From the NCBI RefSeq assembly GCF_020532645.1, contig NZ_JAJAUZ010000015.1, positions 1 through 64,000 on the forward strand: DNA of 64,000 nt, given 5' to 3'. Shown piece after piece: positions 8,662-18,000 of this stretch. The position numbers and the translations under genes are program-made. Under the pieces are notes generated by a model. It worked only from the letters and a program-made list of their open reading frames with translations. It did not search any database and was not told where the DNA came from. Positions within the stretch are counted from its first letter, which is position 1. Each line of letters starts with the position of its first letter. The DNA is from Streptomyces bambusae. Its GTDB lineage: Bacteria; Actinomycetota; Actinomycetes; Streptomycetales; Streptomycetaceae.

Positions 8662-10260
8662 ATGTTCCGCATCCCCCGTCCGCGCAGCCTCGCCGGTCAG
8701 CTGTTCGTGATGCAGGCCGTGCTGCTTGCGGTCGTCGTCGCGGTGTGCGCCGCGTTCGCCTGGACGACGGCGCGGGACCAGGCCGCCGAGGCCGCCGAAC
8801 GGCAGGCCGGCGCGGTGGCCCGGGCGGTCGCGGACGCCCCTTCGGTACGGGCGGCCGTCCTCGGCCCCGACCCGTCCGCCGCGCTCCAGCCGTACGCGCA
8901 GCGGGTGCGGGCCGACGCCGGCGTGGACTTCGTGACGATCATGGATCCGGCCGGGCTGCGGTGGACCCACCCCGACCCCCGCCGGATAGGGGAGCGGTTC
9001 CTCGGCAACACCGCGCCCGCGCTGCGCGGCCGCACGTTCAGCGAGACGTACACCGGGACCCTGGGACCCTCCATCCGCGTGGTCACGCCCGTCACCGCGG
9101 ACGGCCGGGTCATCGCCCTGGTCAGTGCCGGGATCACGGTGCAGAACGTGAGCGAGCGGCTCGGCGGCCGGCTGGTGGCGCTCGGCTGGGTCGCGGCCGG
9201 CGCGCTGGTCCTGGGCGGCCTGGGCACGTACGTGGTCAACGCGCGGCTGCGCCGGCACACCCACGGGATGAACGCCGCAGAGCTGAGCCGGATGCACGAT
9301 TACCACCAGGCCACCCTGCACGCCGTGCGCGAGGGCCTGCTCATGCTGGACGGGCGGCGCCGGATCTCCCTGATCAACGACGGCGGCCGGGCCCTGCTGG
9401 GCGTCGAGGGCGAGGTGCTGGGACGCAACCCCGGCGAACTCGGCCTGCCCGCCCCGCTGACCGGGGCGCTGCTCGCCGACGGACCGCGGGTGGACGAGGT
9501 GCACCTGACCGCCGACCGGGTGCTGGTGGTCAACACCTCGCCGGTGGCGGGCGGCGGCCGCCGCGGCACCGTGGTCACGTTGCGCGACCACACCGAACTC
9601 CAGTCGCTGACCGGGGAGCTGGACCACGAGCGGGGCTTCACCGGGGCACTGCGCTCGCAGGCGCACGAGGCGGCCAACCGCCTGCACACCGTGGTCTCGC
9701 TGATCGAACTGGGCCGCACCGACGAGGCGGTGGAGTTCGCCACCGCCGAACTGGAGCTGGCCCAGGCGCTCACCGACCAGGTGGTGACGGCCGTCGCCGA
9801 GCCGGTGCTGGCCGCGCTGCTGCTCGGCAAGGCCGCGCAGGCCCACGAGCGCGGGGTGGAACTGGTGGTCACCCCGGACAGCGAGCTGCCCGCCGGGCTG
9901 CCTGCCCGGGACCTGGTGACGGTCCTCGGCAACCTGATCGACAACGCCGTGGACGCGGTGACCGGCACCCCGGGCGCCCGGGTGGCGGTGACCGCGCGCG
10001 GCCGGGCCGGCGCCCTGGAACTGACGGTCGCCGACAACGGGCCCGGCCTGCCGCCCGGCGCCGACGTCTTCGAGCGCGGCTGGTCCGGCAAGGGCCCCGG
10101 CCGCGGCCTCGGGCTGGCCCTGGTCCGGCAGACCGCCCACCGCCACGGAGGCACCGTCACGGCGGCCGGACCGCCGCACGGCGGCGCCGAGTTCACGGTC
10201 CGGCTGCCGCTGCCCGGCACCCCGGCGCCGGCCGGCCGGGACCGGGAGGGCACGGCATGA
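8662..10260 (+). CDS. Sensor histidine kinase, CitA/DcuS type
   Basis: A 532-residue membrane sensor. TM1 covers about residues 12-33 (QLFVMQAVLLAVVVAVCAAFAW), followed by an extracytoplasmic PAS-like CitA domain (35-170, with VDFVTIMDPAGLRWTHPDP), TM2 (about 172-192) and a cytoplasmic PAS (about 210-310). The phosphate-accepting His335 is in SQAHEAANRLHTVVSL, the short H-box of the CitA/DcuS/Spo0B-like group. The ATP domain shows NLIDNAVDA (N424, N428), DNGPGLP and GRGLGLALV. The stop overlaps the response-regulator start (ATGA). Ligand is inferred to be a C4-dicarboxylate or citrate because dctA is divergent; the start MFRIPRPRSL fits the first membrane helix. Confidence 0.92.
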   Translation: MFRIPRPRSLAGQLFVMQAVLLAVVVAVCAAFAWTTARDQAAEAAERQAGAVARAVADAPSVRAAVLGPDPSAALQPYAQRVRADAGVDFVTIMDPAGLRWTHPDPRRIGERFLGNTAPALRGRTFSETYTGTLGPSIRVVTPVTADGRVIALVSAGITVQNVSERLGGRLVALGWVAAGALVLGGLGTYVVNARLRRHTHGMNAAELSRMHDYHQATLHAVREGLLMLDGRRRISLINDGGRALLGVEGEVLGRNPGELGLPAPLTGALLADGPRVDEVHLTADRVLVVNTSPVAGGGRRGTVVTLRDHTELQSLTGELDHERGFTGALRSQAHEAANRLHTVVSLIELGRTDEAVEFATAELELAQALTDQVVTAVAEPVLAALLLGKAAQAHERGVELVVTPDSELPAGLPARDLVTVLGNLIDNAVDAVTGTPGARVAVTARGRAGALELTVADNGPGLPPGADVFERGWSGKGPGRGLGLALVRQTAHRHGGTVTAAGPPHGGAEFTVRLPLPGTPAPAGRDREGTA

Positions 10261-10949
10261 GCGCCGCCCCGCCGGTCCGGGTGCTGGTCGTCGAGGACGA
10301 CCCGGTCGCGGCCGCCGCCCACGCCCTGTACGTCGGGCGGGTGCCCGGGTTCGCCGTCACCGGCACCGCCCACACGGTGGCGGAGGCCCGCCGCGCGCTG
10401 GAACGGACCCCCGTCGACCTGCTGCTGCTCGACCTCTACCTGCCCGACGGGCACGGGCTGGGCCTGGCCCGGGCGCTGCGCGCCGCCGGGCAGCGGGTGG
10501 ACGTGATCGCCGTGACCTCGGCGCGTGACCTCGCCGTGGTCCGGGAGAGCGTCTCGCTGGGGGTGGTGCAGTACGTGCTGAAGCCGTTCGCGTTCCCCAC
10601 GCTGCGCGACCGGCTGCTGCGGTACGCGGAGTTCCGGACGGCGGCCGGGGAGGCGGGCGGCCAGGACGACGTGGACCGCGCTCTCGCGGCCCTGCGCGCG
10701 CCCCAGCCGGCCGCCCTGCCCAAGGGGCTCAGCGCTCCCACCCTCGACCGGGTGGCCGGCATCCTGCGGGCGGCCCCGGACGGGATCACGGCGGCCGCGG
10801 CCGCCGGGGCCGCGGGCATATCACGGATCACGGCCCGCCGCTACCTGGAGCACCTGGTGGACACGGACCGCGCCGTGCGCGCCCCGCGCTACGGCCAGGT
10901 GGGCCGACCGGAGCTCCACTACCGCTGGGTGCCGGGCCCGGCCGCCTGA
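10257..10949 (+). CDS. Response regulator, CitB/DcuR type
   Basis: A 230-residue protein. The receiver domain covers residues 1-125, with acidic pocket VVEDDP, phospho-acceptor Asp59 in LLLLDLYLPDG, and Lys in VLKPFAF. The C-terminal DNA-binding part (about 155-225) contains ITAAAAAGAAGISRITARRYLEHLV and GQVGRPELHYRW, the helix-turn-helix ending of the CitB/DcuR group. It is co-translated with the kinase through a four-base overlap and is the likely activator of the divergent dctA. Confidence 0.92.
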   Translation: MSAAPPVRVLVVEDDPVAAAAHALYVGRVPGFAVTGTAHTVAEARRALERTPVDLLLLDLYLPDGHGLGLARALRAAGQRVDVIAVTSARDLAVVRESVSLGVVQYVLKPFAFPTLRDRLLRYAEFRTAAGEAGGQDDVDRALAALRAPQPAALPKGLSAPTLDRVAGILRAAPDGITAAAAAGAAGISRITARRYLEHLVDTDRAVRAPRYGQVGRPELHYRWVPGPAA

Positions 10950-10975
10950 AGCCGGCCGGGCCGCGGCGGCGGTGC

Positions 10976-11803
10976 TCAGGCCGCGGTGTCGAATGTGTAG
11001 AACTTCGTGTGGTCGAGCATGTCGGCCGGGGTCACGTTGTTCCACGGGCGCATCGTGTCGTTGAGGTCGACCACGTTCGCCGTGTTGCCGGTGGGCAGGT
11101 AGCCCGACTGCGGGTGCAGCTTCTGCCAGTCGGCCCACAGCTTGTCGATGTAGGCGTGGTGCAGCCAGAAGACCGGGTCGTTGGGGGAGACGCCGGTGGC
11201 CATCTGGCCGCCCACCCACACGTGCACCCGGTTGTGCAGGTTGGCCCCGCGCCAGCCCTCCAGGTTGTTGCGGAAGCCGCTGGAGGAGCTGTTCCAGGGG
11301 GCGGCGTCGTACACGGACATCCCCAGCACGGTCTCGACCTCGGAGCGGGTCGGCAGCTGGGCGACGGAGGAAGCGAGCGCGCGGCGCAGGAAGTTGCGGC
11401 CGTCCACCCGGACGTTGATGGTCCACTTGCCCGCGGAGTAGGCGAACGGGCCGTCCATCACCTGGCCGTCGCGGGTCCTCCCGGTGCCGCCGAGGAAGTC
11501 GGGGGCCCACAGGGAGGAGCCGGTGGTGCGGTCGGCCGTCCAGTCCCAGTAGGGCAGGGTGACGGCGGAGTCCACGGACTGGAGCGCCTCCTCGAACTCC
11601 AGGAGGAAGCGGCGGTGCCAGGGCAGGAAGGAGGGCGAGCGGTGGCCCACCCGGTCCGCGGTGTCGGTGTCCGACATGATGAAGCCGTTGTGCGTGGTGA
11701 CGAAGGCGTCGTAGCGGCCGGTGCGCTTGAGTTCGAGCACGGCGTTGACGAAGCGGGCCTTCTCGTCTGCGGTGAGCGCGGCCTGGTTCTTGCGTATGGT
11801 CAT
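10976..11803 (-). CDS. melC2: Tyrosinase, type-3 copper monooxygenase
   Basis: A 275-residue enzyme, the normal length for Streptomyces MelC2. It oxidises tyrosine and other phenols to o-quinones, giving melanin. CuA histidines are in VTTHNGF and in GHRSPSFLPWHRRFLLEFE; CuB histidines are in LHNRVHVWVGG and PVFWLHHAYIDKLWADW. There is no signal peptide: MelC2 is exported together with its Tat-targeted partner MelC1, encoded 16 bases upstream. The pair forms a classic melC operon read leftward. Confidence 0.96.
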   Translation of the reverse strand: MTIRKNQAALTADEKARFVNAVLELKRTGRYDAFVTTHNGFIMSDTDTADRVGHRSPSFLPWHRRFLLEFEEALQSVDSAVTLPYWDWTADRTTGSSLWAPDFLGGTGRTRDGQVMDGPFAYSAGKWTINVRVDGRNFLRRALASSVAQLPTRSEVETVLGMSVYDAAPWNSSSSGFRNNLEGWRGANLHNRVHVWVGGQMATGVSPNDPVFWLHHAYIDKLWADWQKLHPQSGYLPTGNTANVVDLNDTMRPWNNVTPADMLDHTKFYTFDTAA

Positions 11804-11819
11804 CGGGGTCCCCTGTGGA

Positions 11820-12242
11820 TCAGAAAGTCTGGAGCGGTACCAGGGCGGCGCCCTGCAGCTCGGTGACGGCGGCGCGGGCCAGCGCCCGGGGCGTCGCGAA
11901 GGTCTCGTAGTGGTTGACCACGCTGATCCAGCTGCCGTCGGCGTTGCGCATCACGTGCAGCTCGCGGCCGTCGACGGTGACGGTGTACCCCACGCCGTGG
12001 TGGCCCCCGTGGCCGGCGTGCGGGTCCGGAGCGCCCTTGATGCGGCGGCCCTGGAAGACCTCGTCGAAGGAGGCCGGGGCGGCGGCCGCGCCGTGGCCGG
12101 AGTGGTCGGCTCCGGTGGTGGCGGCGTGGCCGGAGTGCGCCGGGTCGCCGGCGGCGACGGCGCGTGCGGCGGCGGCGGTTCCGAGCGCGGCGAGGGTGCC
12201 GGCGCCGGCCATCAGGGCGCGGCGGCGGGTGAGTTGAGACAT
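11820..12242 (-). CDS. melC1: Tyrosinase copper chaperone and export partner MelC1
   Basis: A 140-residue Tat substrate: [28 protein letters not shown] has a twin-arginine motif (TRRRAL) and an Ala-rich core. The middle is rich in His ([32 protein letters not shown]), fitting copper delivery, and [31 protein letters not shown] is the conserved MelC1 core. The family helper inserts copper into apo-tyrosinase and carries it through the Tat system. It is the first gene of the leftward melC operon. Confidence 0.95.
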   Translation of the reverse strand: MSQLTRRRALMAGAGTLAALGTAAAARAVAAGDPAHSGHAATTGADHSGHGAAAAPASFDEVFQGRRIKGAPDPHAGHGGHHGVGYTVTVDGRELHVMRNADGSWISVVNHYETFATPRALARAAVTELQGAALVPLQTF

Positions 12243-12569
12243 GACAGTCCTTGATCGGTCGAATGGTGCGACCGATGACTATCAGTGAGGTTATGGCCCG
12301 GAAAAATGAACATCAGGTGGTCCGAAGCGATCCGGACATCCGGGGATATGTTGCGTGGAAAACCAGTTTGTTGATCTTGTCGAGCGCGTTACCGACTGTT
12401 CATTCGACTCCGAAGATCTTCCTGTCTACTGGCTGGTATGCCGGAAGATCTTCTGTTCTATGCGCGTTGAGGTAATGGCTCTCACAGGCGAAAGCTGGCG
12501 GGATCGGTAGCCATGCCGCACGGAGTGAAATGCCCGCTCTTGTCGGTCATGAGGTGATTCACTCGGTCG
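12243..12569. promoter_or_regulatory. AT-richer divergent control region of melC and glutamate decarboxylase
   Basis: This 327-bp region is much less GC-rich than its surroundings and contains no convincing gene. The perfect palindrome GAAGATCTTC occurs twice (12412-12421 and 12444-12453), 32 bp centre to centre, so three helical turns apart on one face of the DNA. The boxes are about 120-160 bp from the decarboxylase start and about 170-210 bp from melC1. They are candidate binding sites for an unknown regulator. Confidence 0.5.
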
Positions 12570-13955
12570 ATGGCACTGCACACCACCCGGCCCGCGCACG
12601 GCGACGCCGGCGACACGGACGTCTTCGCCTCCGCCCTCAGCGAGCACGTCCTGCCCAAGCTCCGGATGCCGGTGCACTCGGCCCCGCCCGGCATCGTCTA
12701 CTCGATGATCCACAACGAGCTGCTGCTCGACGGCAACGCGGCGCAGAACCTGGCGACCTTCTGCACCACGTGGTCCGAGGACGAGGTGCACCGCCTCATG
12801 AACGAGTGCATCGACAAGAACATGATCGACAAGGACGAGTACCCGCAGACCGCCGAGATCGAGTCCCGCTGCGTCAACATCCTGGCCGACCTCTGGCACG
12901 CCCCGCACACCGCCGGCGCCCCCGCGGCGGGCTGCTCCACCACCGGGTCCAGCGAGGCGGCGATGCTCGGCGGCCTCGCCCTCAAGTGGCGCTGGCGCGA
13001 GGCCCGCAGGGCCGCCGGCAAGCCCGCGGACCGCCCGAACCTCGTCTGCGGCCCGGTCCAGGTCTGCTGGGAGAAGTTCGCCCGGTACTTCGACGTCGAG
13101 CTCCGCCAGGTCCCCGTGGAAGCGGGCGCCACCGGCCTGCGGGCACACCAGCTCGCCGGGTACGTCGACGAGAACACCATCGGCGTGGTCGCCATCCTCG
13201 GCGTCACCTACACCTGCGACTACGAACCCGTCGCCGAGATCGCCGCGGCCCTCGACCGCATCCAGGAGGAGCACGGCTGGGACGTTCCGATCCATGTGGA
13301 CGCCGCCAGCGGCGGGTTCGTCGCGCCCTTCCTCCACCCCGACGTGGTCTGGGACTTCCGGCTCCCCCGGGTGGCCTCCGTCAACGCCTCCGGCCACAAG
13401 TACGGCCTCGCCCCGCTCGGCGTCGGCTGGGTGGTCTGGCGCACCGCCGACCGGCTCCCCGAGGACCTCGTGTTCCGGGTGAGCTACCTCGGCGGGGACA
13501 TGCCGACGTTCGCCCTGAACTTCTCCCGGCCCGGCGGCGAGATCATCGCCCAGTACTACCTGTTCCTCCGGCTGGGCCGGGAGGGCTACCGGCGCGTCCA
13601 CCAGGCCTGCGCCGACACCGCCCGCCACCTCGCCGGCCTCATCGGCGCCATGGGCCCCTTCAGTCTCCTCTACGACGGCCAGGGCGGGCTGCCGGCGGTC
13701 TCGTACACCCTCGCCGACCCCGAAGGCGCCGGCTTCAGCCTGTACGACCTCTCCGACCAGCTGCGGCTGCGCGGCTGGCAGGTCCCCTCGTACCCGCTGC
13801 CGCCCGACCGCGAGTCGACCGTCGTGCAGCGGATCCTGATCCGGCACGGCGTCAGCCGGGACCAGGCCGTGCTGCTCGCCGAGGACCTCCGGCGCTCCGT
13901 GGACCGGCTGACGGGAGCCGCGCCGGCCGAGGCGCGCGGCGGCTTCCACCACTGA
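12570..13955 (+). CDS. gadB: Glutamate decarboxylase
   Basis: A 461-residue PLP enzyme that converts glutamate to GABA and CO2 and consumes a proton. The PLP-binding lysine is Lys277 in VNASGHKYGLAPLGVGW, almost the same place as in the 466-residue E. coli GadB. Other family features are SSTGS-like CSTTGSSEAAMLGG, HVDAASGGFVAPF and FRVSYLGGDMPTFALNFSRPG. The purine run before the ATG is distant (GAGGTG about 14 bases upstream). It stands alone, without a visible GABA antiporter next to it, and is followed by a strong terminator. Confidence 0.93.
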   Translation: MALHTTRPAHGDAGDTDVFASALSEHVLPKLRMPVHSAPPGIVYSMIHNELLLDGNAAQNLATFCTTWSEDEVHRLMNECIDKNMIDKDEYPQTAEIESRCVNILADLWHAPHTAGAPAAGCSTTGSSEAAMLGGLALKWRWREARRAAGKPADRPNLVCGPVQVCWEKFARYFDVELRQVPVEAGATGLRAHQLAGYVDENTIGVVAILGVTYTCDYEPVAEIAAALDRIQEEHGWDVPIHVDAASGGFVAPFLHPDVVWDFRLPRVASVNASGHKYGLAPLGVGWVVWRTADRLPEDLVFRVSYLGGDMPTFALNFSRPGGEIIAQYYLFLRLGREGYRRVHQACADTARHLAGLIGAMGPFSLLYDGQGGLPAVSYTLADPEGAGFSLYDLSDQLRLRGWQVPSYPLPPDRESTVVQRILIRHGVSRDQAVLLAEDLRRSVDRLTGAAPAEARGGFHH

Positions 13956-13970
13956 GCCCGGACGCACGGC

Positions 13971-14003
13971 GGGCGGGCGGCGCATCCGCTGCGCCGCCCG
14001 CCC
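13971..14003. terminator. Bidirectional hairpin between glutamate decarboxylase and phospholipase D
   Basis: GGGCGGGCGGCGCA (13971-13984) pairs perfectly with TGCGCCGCCCGCCC (13990-14003) around a five-base loop, between convergent genes. Confidence 0.75.
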
Positions 14004-14024
14004 CCGGTCGTCCGCTGCCGGGCG

Positions 14025-15644
14025 TCAGGCCTGGCAGACACCGCGCTCGTAGTCGAACGTCGCGGCGTGCTTCGAGTGCTGCCACTGCGGGGCCAGCAGC
14101 TCGGCGTCGAGCTGCGCGGCGGCCGCCGGGCTCTCCACGATGTAGCCGAAGTCCTGGAGCCAGGCCGGGTACAGGTTCTTCGAGCCGATGTAGAACGCCG
14201 AGCCGTCCACGGAGATCAGCTTGTGGTGCTGGGCGTACGGGCTGCCGTCCGCCCAGGTGTTCGTGCCGGCGGCGGCCCGGAACGGGGCCAGCTGGAGGTT
14301 CGTGCACATCGCGGCCCGGGCCTTGCCCGTGTCACCGGTGAGCCGCGCCAGCCGGTCCCGCAGGGTGTCGCTGATCTCGGCCATCGACTTCATCTGCGAG
14401 TAGCCGCCGGCGCTGCCCACCGCACCGCGGTTGGCCGGGTCGCTGACCACGATGCGGACCTTCACGCCGGCCGCCAGCTTCGCGGCGAGGGTGTCGTACA
14501 CGCGGATGTCGTAGCGGGGCAGCGGGGGGCAGCTGCCGTTGAGGTCCTGCTGGGAGATCTCGATGCGTCCGGTGGCGCTCGCCAGCAGGGCGCGCAGGGC
14601 GCTCTCCTCGGGGTTGACCGTGTCGTAGTCGCGGTCCCCGTTGGTCTTGTCCGGCAGGCTCACGATGCTGCACTTCGTGTCGGACGCGACCGGCAGGGCG
14701 GGCCGGAACTGCGACAGCGGGTCCACGCTCCGGATGCCCACGCCGAGGCCGCCGACCGCGATGACCTGGGTGTCGCCCGCGGCCGGGTCGGGCAGGCCCG
14801 CGGTCTGCTGCTCCAGTGCGGGCGTGCAGTCGCCGCCGTTGGACGCGGCGAACCAGACGCTCGCCAGGCTGCTCTTGTTGGCGCAGGTCCAGCCCCACAG
14901 GGTGTCCAGGTAGCGGCCCGCGGAGGCGGCGGCCGGCCCCGACAGGGCCATGTCCACGTCCGCCACCGGGTGGGCGGTCTCCAGGTAGTCGCCCTTCCAG
15001 CTGTTGACGCCGCCGGTGATCGCGGACCGGTTGTCGACCACCACGAGCTTCGAGTGGTTCCACGACAGGGAGGTCTTCGACGTGGTCATCGTGGCCACGT
15101 TGAGCGTCACCCGGCCCGCCGCGTCGCCCAGCTTCGCCACCAGCTCGTCGCGGTACTTCGAGGGCACCACGCTCATGTGGTACAGCGGCGCCGCGCCGGC
15201 CAGGACGCGGACCTTGAGGTGGTTGCCGTTCGCCGTCGAGGCCTTGAGGCCGGCGACGATCGCGTCCTGGAAGGCGCCGTCCGGGAACGGCGCCAGGGTG
15301 GAGATGTCGACCGTCCGCTGCGCCTTGGAGATGTTCTCGGTCATCTTCGCGAGCAGCCGGCGGGTGCCCGGGCGGTCCGTGCAGGACGGGTCGCCCCAGC
15401 AGCCCGGGGTCGGCAGCAGCCAGCCGTCCGGCTCGGCCGCCGTCCCGTCGAGGCGGTTGCCCGCGGTGCGCTGCCAGACCTGCCCTTCCAGCCCCGGGGA
15501 GACCTGGCGGAGGGTCCGCTCGACCGCGTCGAGGTGCGGGGCGGGACCGGATTCGGCGGCGGCCGGAGCGGCCGGGAGGAGGGCGAGGGCGAGGGCGGGC
15601 GCGAACGCCGGGAGGAACGAACGGCGGAGCCGGTGGCGGTGCAA
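14025..15644 (-). CDS. pld: Secreted phospholipase D
   Basis: A 539-residue exported enzyme that hydrolyses or transphosphatidylates phospholipids. Two HKD motifs are present: [19 protein letters not shown] (His197, Lys199, Asp204) and [20 protein letters not shown] (His473, Lys475, Asp480), the paired catalytic halves of Streptomyces PLD. The TTG start was chosen because AAGGAAG precedes it and it opens directly into a signal peptide ([30 protein letters not shown]); a longer ATG reading would bury the signal. Length matches secreted actinomycete PLDs. Confidence 0.93.
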   Translation of the reverse strand: MHRHRLRRSFLPAFAPALALALLPAAPAAAESGPAPHLDAVERTLRQVSPGLEGQVWQRTAGNRLDGTAAEPDGWLLPTPGCWGDPSCTDRPGTRRLLAKMTENISKAQRTVDISTLAPFPDGAFQDAIVAGLKASTANGNHLKVRVLAGAAPLYHMSVVPSKYRDELVAKLGDAAGRVTLNVATMTTSKTSLSWNHSKLVVVDNRSAITGGVNSWKGDYLETAHPVADVDMALSGPAAASAGRYLDTLWGWTCANKSSLASVWFAASNGGDCTPALEQQTAGLPDPAAGDTQVIAVGGLGVGIRSVDPLSQFRPALPVASDTKCSIVSLPDKTNGDRDYDTVNPEESALRALLASATGRIEISQQDLNGSCPPLPRYDIRVYDTLAAKLAAGVKVRIVVSDPANRGAVGSAGGYSQMKSMAEISDTLRDRLARLTGDTGKARAAMCTNLQLAPFRAAAGTNTWADGSPYAQHHKLISVDGSAFYIGSKNLYPAWLQDFGYIVESPAAAAQLDAELLAPQWQHSKHAATFDYERGVCQA

Positions 15645-15834
15645 TGTGCTTCCTTGGCTGAGAGCGGATCGGTGGTGCGGCGCGTTTGCGGACGCGCAGG
15701 CAGGCGCCCCGAACGAGGTGCCCGACAAGATCAACGCGCGGAAGTTACCAGTCCGTAGCATCTGTTCGAGATCGGAACAGCATGGAATCGGCCACTCCGC
15801 ACGGAAGTCGCCTCATTTCTGCTACAACGCCGCC

Positions 15835-16695
15835 ATGGAACGGAACGAGAAGTTCGAGATCACCCCCGCCAGCCGCGACGACATGGCCCTGCTCCGCGCC
15901 TGGGCCGACGACGAGGGCTGGAACCCCGGCGACACCGACGTCACCGCGTTCGCCGTCGCCGACCCGGCCGGATTCCTCGTCGGCCGCCTCGACGGCAAAC
16001 CCGTCGCCTGCATCTCCGCCGTCCGCTACGGCACCGGCTTCGGCTTCATCGGCTTCTACATCGCCCGCCCCGAGGTGCGCGGCCAGGGGTACGGCATCCG
16101 GATGTGGAACGCCGGCATGGCCCGCCTCGAAGGCCGTCTCGTCGGCCTGGACGGCGTCCTCGACCAGCAGGACAACTACCGCCGCTCCGGCTTCCGTTCC
16201 GCCTGGAACAACATCCGCTACGAAGGCCGGGTCCCCGACACGGCGCCGCCGCTGCCCGACGGGGTCGAGCTCGCCGACGCCGGCACCCTGCCCTTCGACC
16301 GGCTCGCCGCCTACGACCGCCGCTTCTTCCCCGAGCCCCGCGACGGCTTCCTGTCCGCCTGGACCGGGCTGCCCGGCCGCACCGCCCTCGCCGCCGTCCG
16401 CGACGGACGCATCGAGGGCCTCGGCGTGATCCGTCCCTGCAGCGGCGCCTCCCGCATCGGGCCGCTCTACGCCGACGACCCCGAGACCGCCGCCGCCCTG
16501 CTGCACGCCCTCGCCGCCCGGACCCCGCAGCGGACCGTCGCCGTGGACGTACCCGACGCCAACCCGGCCGCCACCGCCCTGGCCACCGGACTGGGGCTGA
16601 CCCCTTCCTTCGAGGCCGCCCGCATGTACACCGGCGACACCCCCGACCTGGACCTGCCGGGGATCTACGGCGTCACCAGTCTCGAACTCGGCTGA
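15835..16695 (+). CDS. GNAT-family N-acetyltransferase, two-domain type
   Basis: A 286-residue protein. The N-terminal GNAT domain shows the acetyl-CoA loop ARPEVRGQGYGIRMW (R/Q-x-x-G-x-G/A) near residue 80. The C-terminal half (about 130-285) is a second, degenerate acetyltransferase-like domain, containing DVPDANPAATALATGLGLTPSFEAARMYTG. This architecture resembles YitH/Acetyltransf_18-type proteins. The acyl acceptor cannot be read from sequence. The ATG follows a low-GC stretch; the gene is divergent from pld. Confidence 0.85.
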   Translation: MERNEKFEITPASRDDMALLRAWADDEGWNPGDTDVTAFAVADPAGFLVGRLDGKPVACISAVRYGTGFGFIGFYIARPEVRGQGYGIRMWNAGMARLEGRLVGLDGVLDQQDNYRRSGFRSAWNNIRYEGRVPDTAPPLPDGVELADAGTLPFDRLAAYDRRFFPEPRDGFLSAWTGLPGRTALAAVRDGRIEGLGVIRPCSGASRIGPLYADDPETAAALLHALAARTPQRTVAVDVPDANPAATALATGLGLTPSFEAARMYTGDTPDLDLPGIYGVTSLELG

Positions 16696-16774
16696 CCCGG
16701 GGCGCGATTGGCCCCGCCGCAGGGCTCGACCAGCGCGGATATCGGCGTACGGTGGAAGGGAGACGGAGGTCACC

Positions 16775-17113
16775 ATGAGCGCGCAGCCCCCCGGCACCCC
16801 GCCCCGCCCGTACGCCGACCCCTACCGCATCCAGGACGACGAAGGACCCCAGACGATCGCGGAGCTCCGCGCCGCCCTCGCCCGGGTCTCGCCGCTGGAC
16901 CTCGCCGTGTTCAACGCCCGCCTGGACAGCGCCCGGCTCGGCGCGGTGCCCGCGGTGCTCACCGAATACCGCCACGTCCTGGCCCTCCGCACCAGCCCCG
17001 AGGTCGCCACCGCCATCGGCGACGCCCTCGACGGCCACGAGAAGACCATGGGCATGGACGACTTCTTCGCCTCGCTGGACGCGTCGTACGAGCCGGGCGA
17101 GGGGGGCCTTTGA
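16775..17113 (+). CDS. DUF6247-like protein, probable antitoxin
   Basis: A 112-residue protein (MSAQPPGTPPRPYADPYRIQDDEGPQTIAELRAALARVSPLDLAVFNARLD...) preceded by GGAGACGGAGG. The segment from IAELRAALARV through VPAVLTEYRHVLALRTSP resembles DUF6247, small actinobacterial proteins often encoded before RelE-like toxins. Its stop overlaps the next gene's TTG start (TTTGA), so the two are coupled. Calling it an antitoxin rests on this context and is inference. Confidence 0.7.
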   Translation: MSAQPPGTPPRPYADPYRIQDDEGPQTIAELRAALARVSPLDLAVFNARLDSARLGAVPAVLTEYRHVLALRTSPEVATAIGDALDGHEKTMGMDDFFASLDASYEPGEGGL

Positions 17114-17379
17114 GCGACTGGAACGTTCTGCTGCCCGAGCGGCTCAACCGCGAGGTCGCCGAACTCACCCCGGGTGAACGCAAATCCCTGTACCTGGCCC
17201 TGAAGAAGCTCGCCGCCGACCCGCGCGCGGGCAGCTCCGCCGAACCCGTCACCGGAGCCGAGCTGCGCCGGTGCCTCACCGCCCCGGCCGCGGACACCGG
17301 CGGTGTGGTCACCGTCCTCTACCGCGTCATCCCCGACACCCGCACCGTGGCCATCATCTGGCTGGTCGCCGGCCCCTGA
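17110..17379 (+). CDS. Small RelE/ParE-like protein, probable toxin
   Basis: An 89-residue protein. The TTG start overlaps the upstream stop and follows the purine run GAGGGGGG. LNREVAELTPGERKSLYLALKKLAADPRAGS resembles the N-terminal helical hairpin of RelE/ParE toxins, and GGVVTVLYRVIPDTRTVAIIWLVAGP resembles their central beta-strands (Y-R-V-x-D...V-x-I). The usual basic C-terminal catalytic residues of RelE are not evident, so it may act differently (ParE-like) or be inactive. It forms a two-gene unit with the DUF6247-like gene, in the normal antitoxin-first order. Confidence 0.7.
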   Translation: MSDWNVLLPERLNREVAELTPGERKSLYLALKKLAADPRAGSSAEPVTGAELRRCLTAPAADTGGVVTVLYRVIPDTRTVAIIWLVAGP

Positions 17380-17514
17380 ACGGGTACGGCCGGGCCCGGC
17401 GGGCCGCGCTCCCCGGCCCGCCCGGGCGGTTCCGCCGCAGGTCCCGGTCGCCCGCCGGCCGCGGTGGATCCGGCCGGGGCCGTTCCCCCGCGGCCCCGGT
17501 GTCGTTGACCCGGC

Positions 17515-17868
17515 ATGAAGCTGTTGCCCGAAGCGGCCGCGCCGGGCGTGGGGGAGCGCGCCGCGGAGGCCGCCGAAGCCGCCTGCCACCTGCACGACGC
17601 CGTGGGACCCGGACGCTGGAGCCGGGAGGCGGCCGAGGACGCCCTGGAAGTCATCGAGACCACCGCCCAGGCCCTGGCCACCGCCCACCCGGCCGCGCCC
17701 GGCGCCCTCGCCCCCGTCTACGCGGCCGTCGCCGGACTGCGCCACAGCCTCGGCCTGCCGCCGCCCGCCCCCGGCCTGCCCGGCGGCGCCCCCGTCCTGC
17801 CGCCGCGGATGCTCGGCAACCCCCGCCGCTCCCGGCTGCACGGACCCAAGCCCGGCCCGGCGGCCTGA
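17515..17868 (+). CDS. Small Ala/Pro-rich protein of unknown function
   Basis: A 117-residue possible protein (MKLLPEAAAPGVGERAAEAAEAACHLHDAVGPGRWSREAAEDAL...). Residues 12-80 look alpha-helical and the tail is proline-rich and basic (PRMLGNPRRSRLHGPKPGPAA). Codon usage matches neighbouring genes, but there is no clear ribosome binding site and no family is recognised. It lies between the toxin-antitoxin-like pair and the aldo/keto reductase. It could be a chance open frame in GC-rich DNA. Confidence 0.5.
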   Translation: MKLLPEAAAPGVGERAAEAAEAACHLHDAVGPGRWSREAAEDALEVIETTAQALATAHPAAPGALAPVYAAVAGLRHSLGLPPPAPGLPGGAPVLPPRMLGNPRRSRLHGPKPGPAA

Positions 17869-18000
17869 TCGAGCGGTACCCGAGCGGGACCGGACGGGCC
17901 CTCGACCACCGCCCGGCCGGGCGGGCGGTGCGCCGTGCGAGGCTGGGACCGTACGGATTTCGACCACTGGGCACCGACAACGAACGGAGCCGTCCCACCC

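Noticed and set aside
6994..10179. Long antisense open frame over dctA and the sensor kinase
   Set aside because: The frame is a shadow; DctA and kinase signatures are in other frames, and its translation is Arg/Gly/His-rich without domains.
12243..12569. tRNA or small RNA gene in the AT-richer region
   Set aside because: No cloverleaf or TTCGA-type arm could be read; only palindromes are visible.
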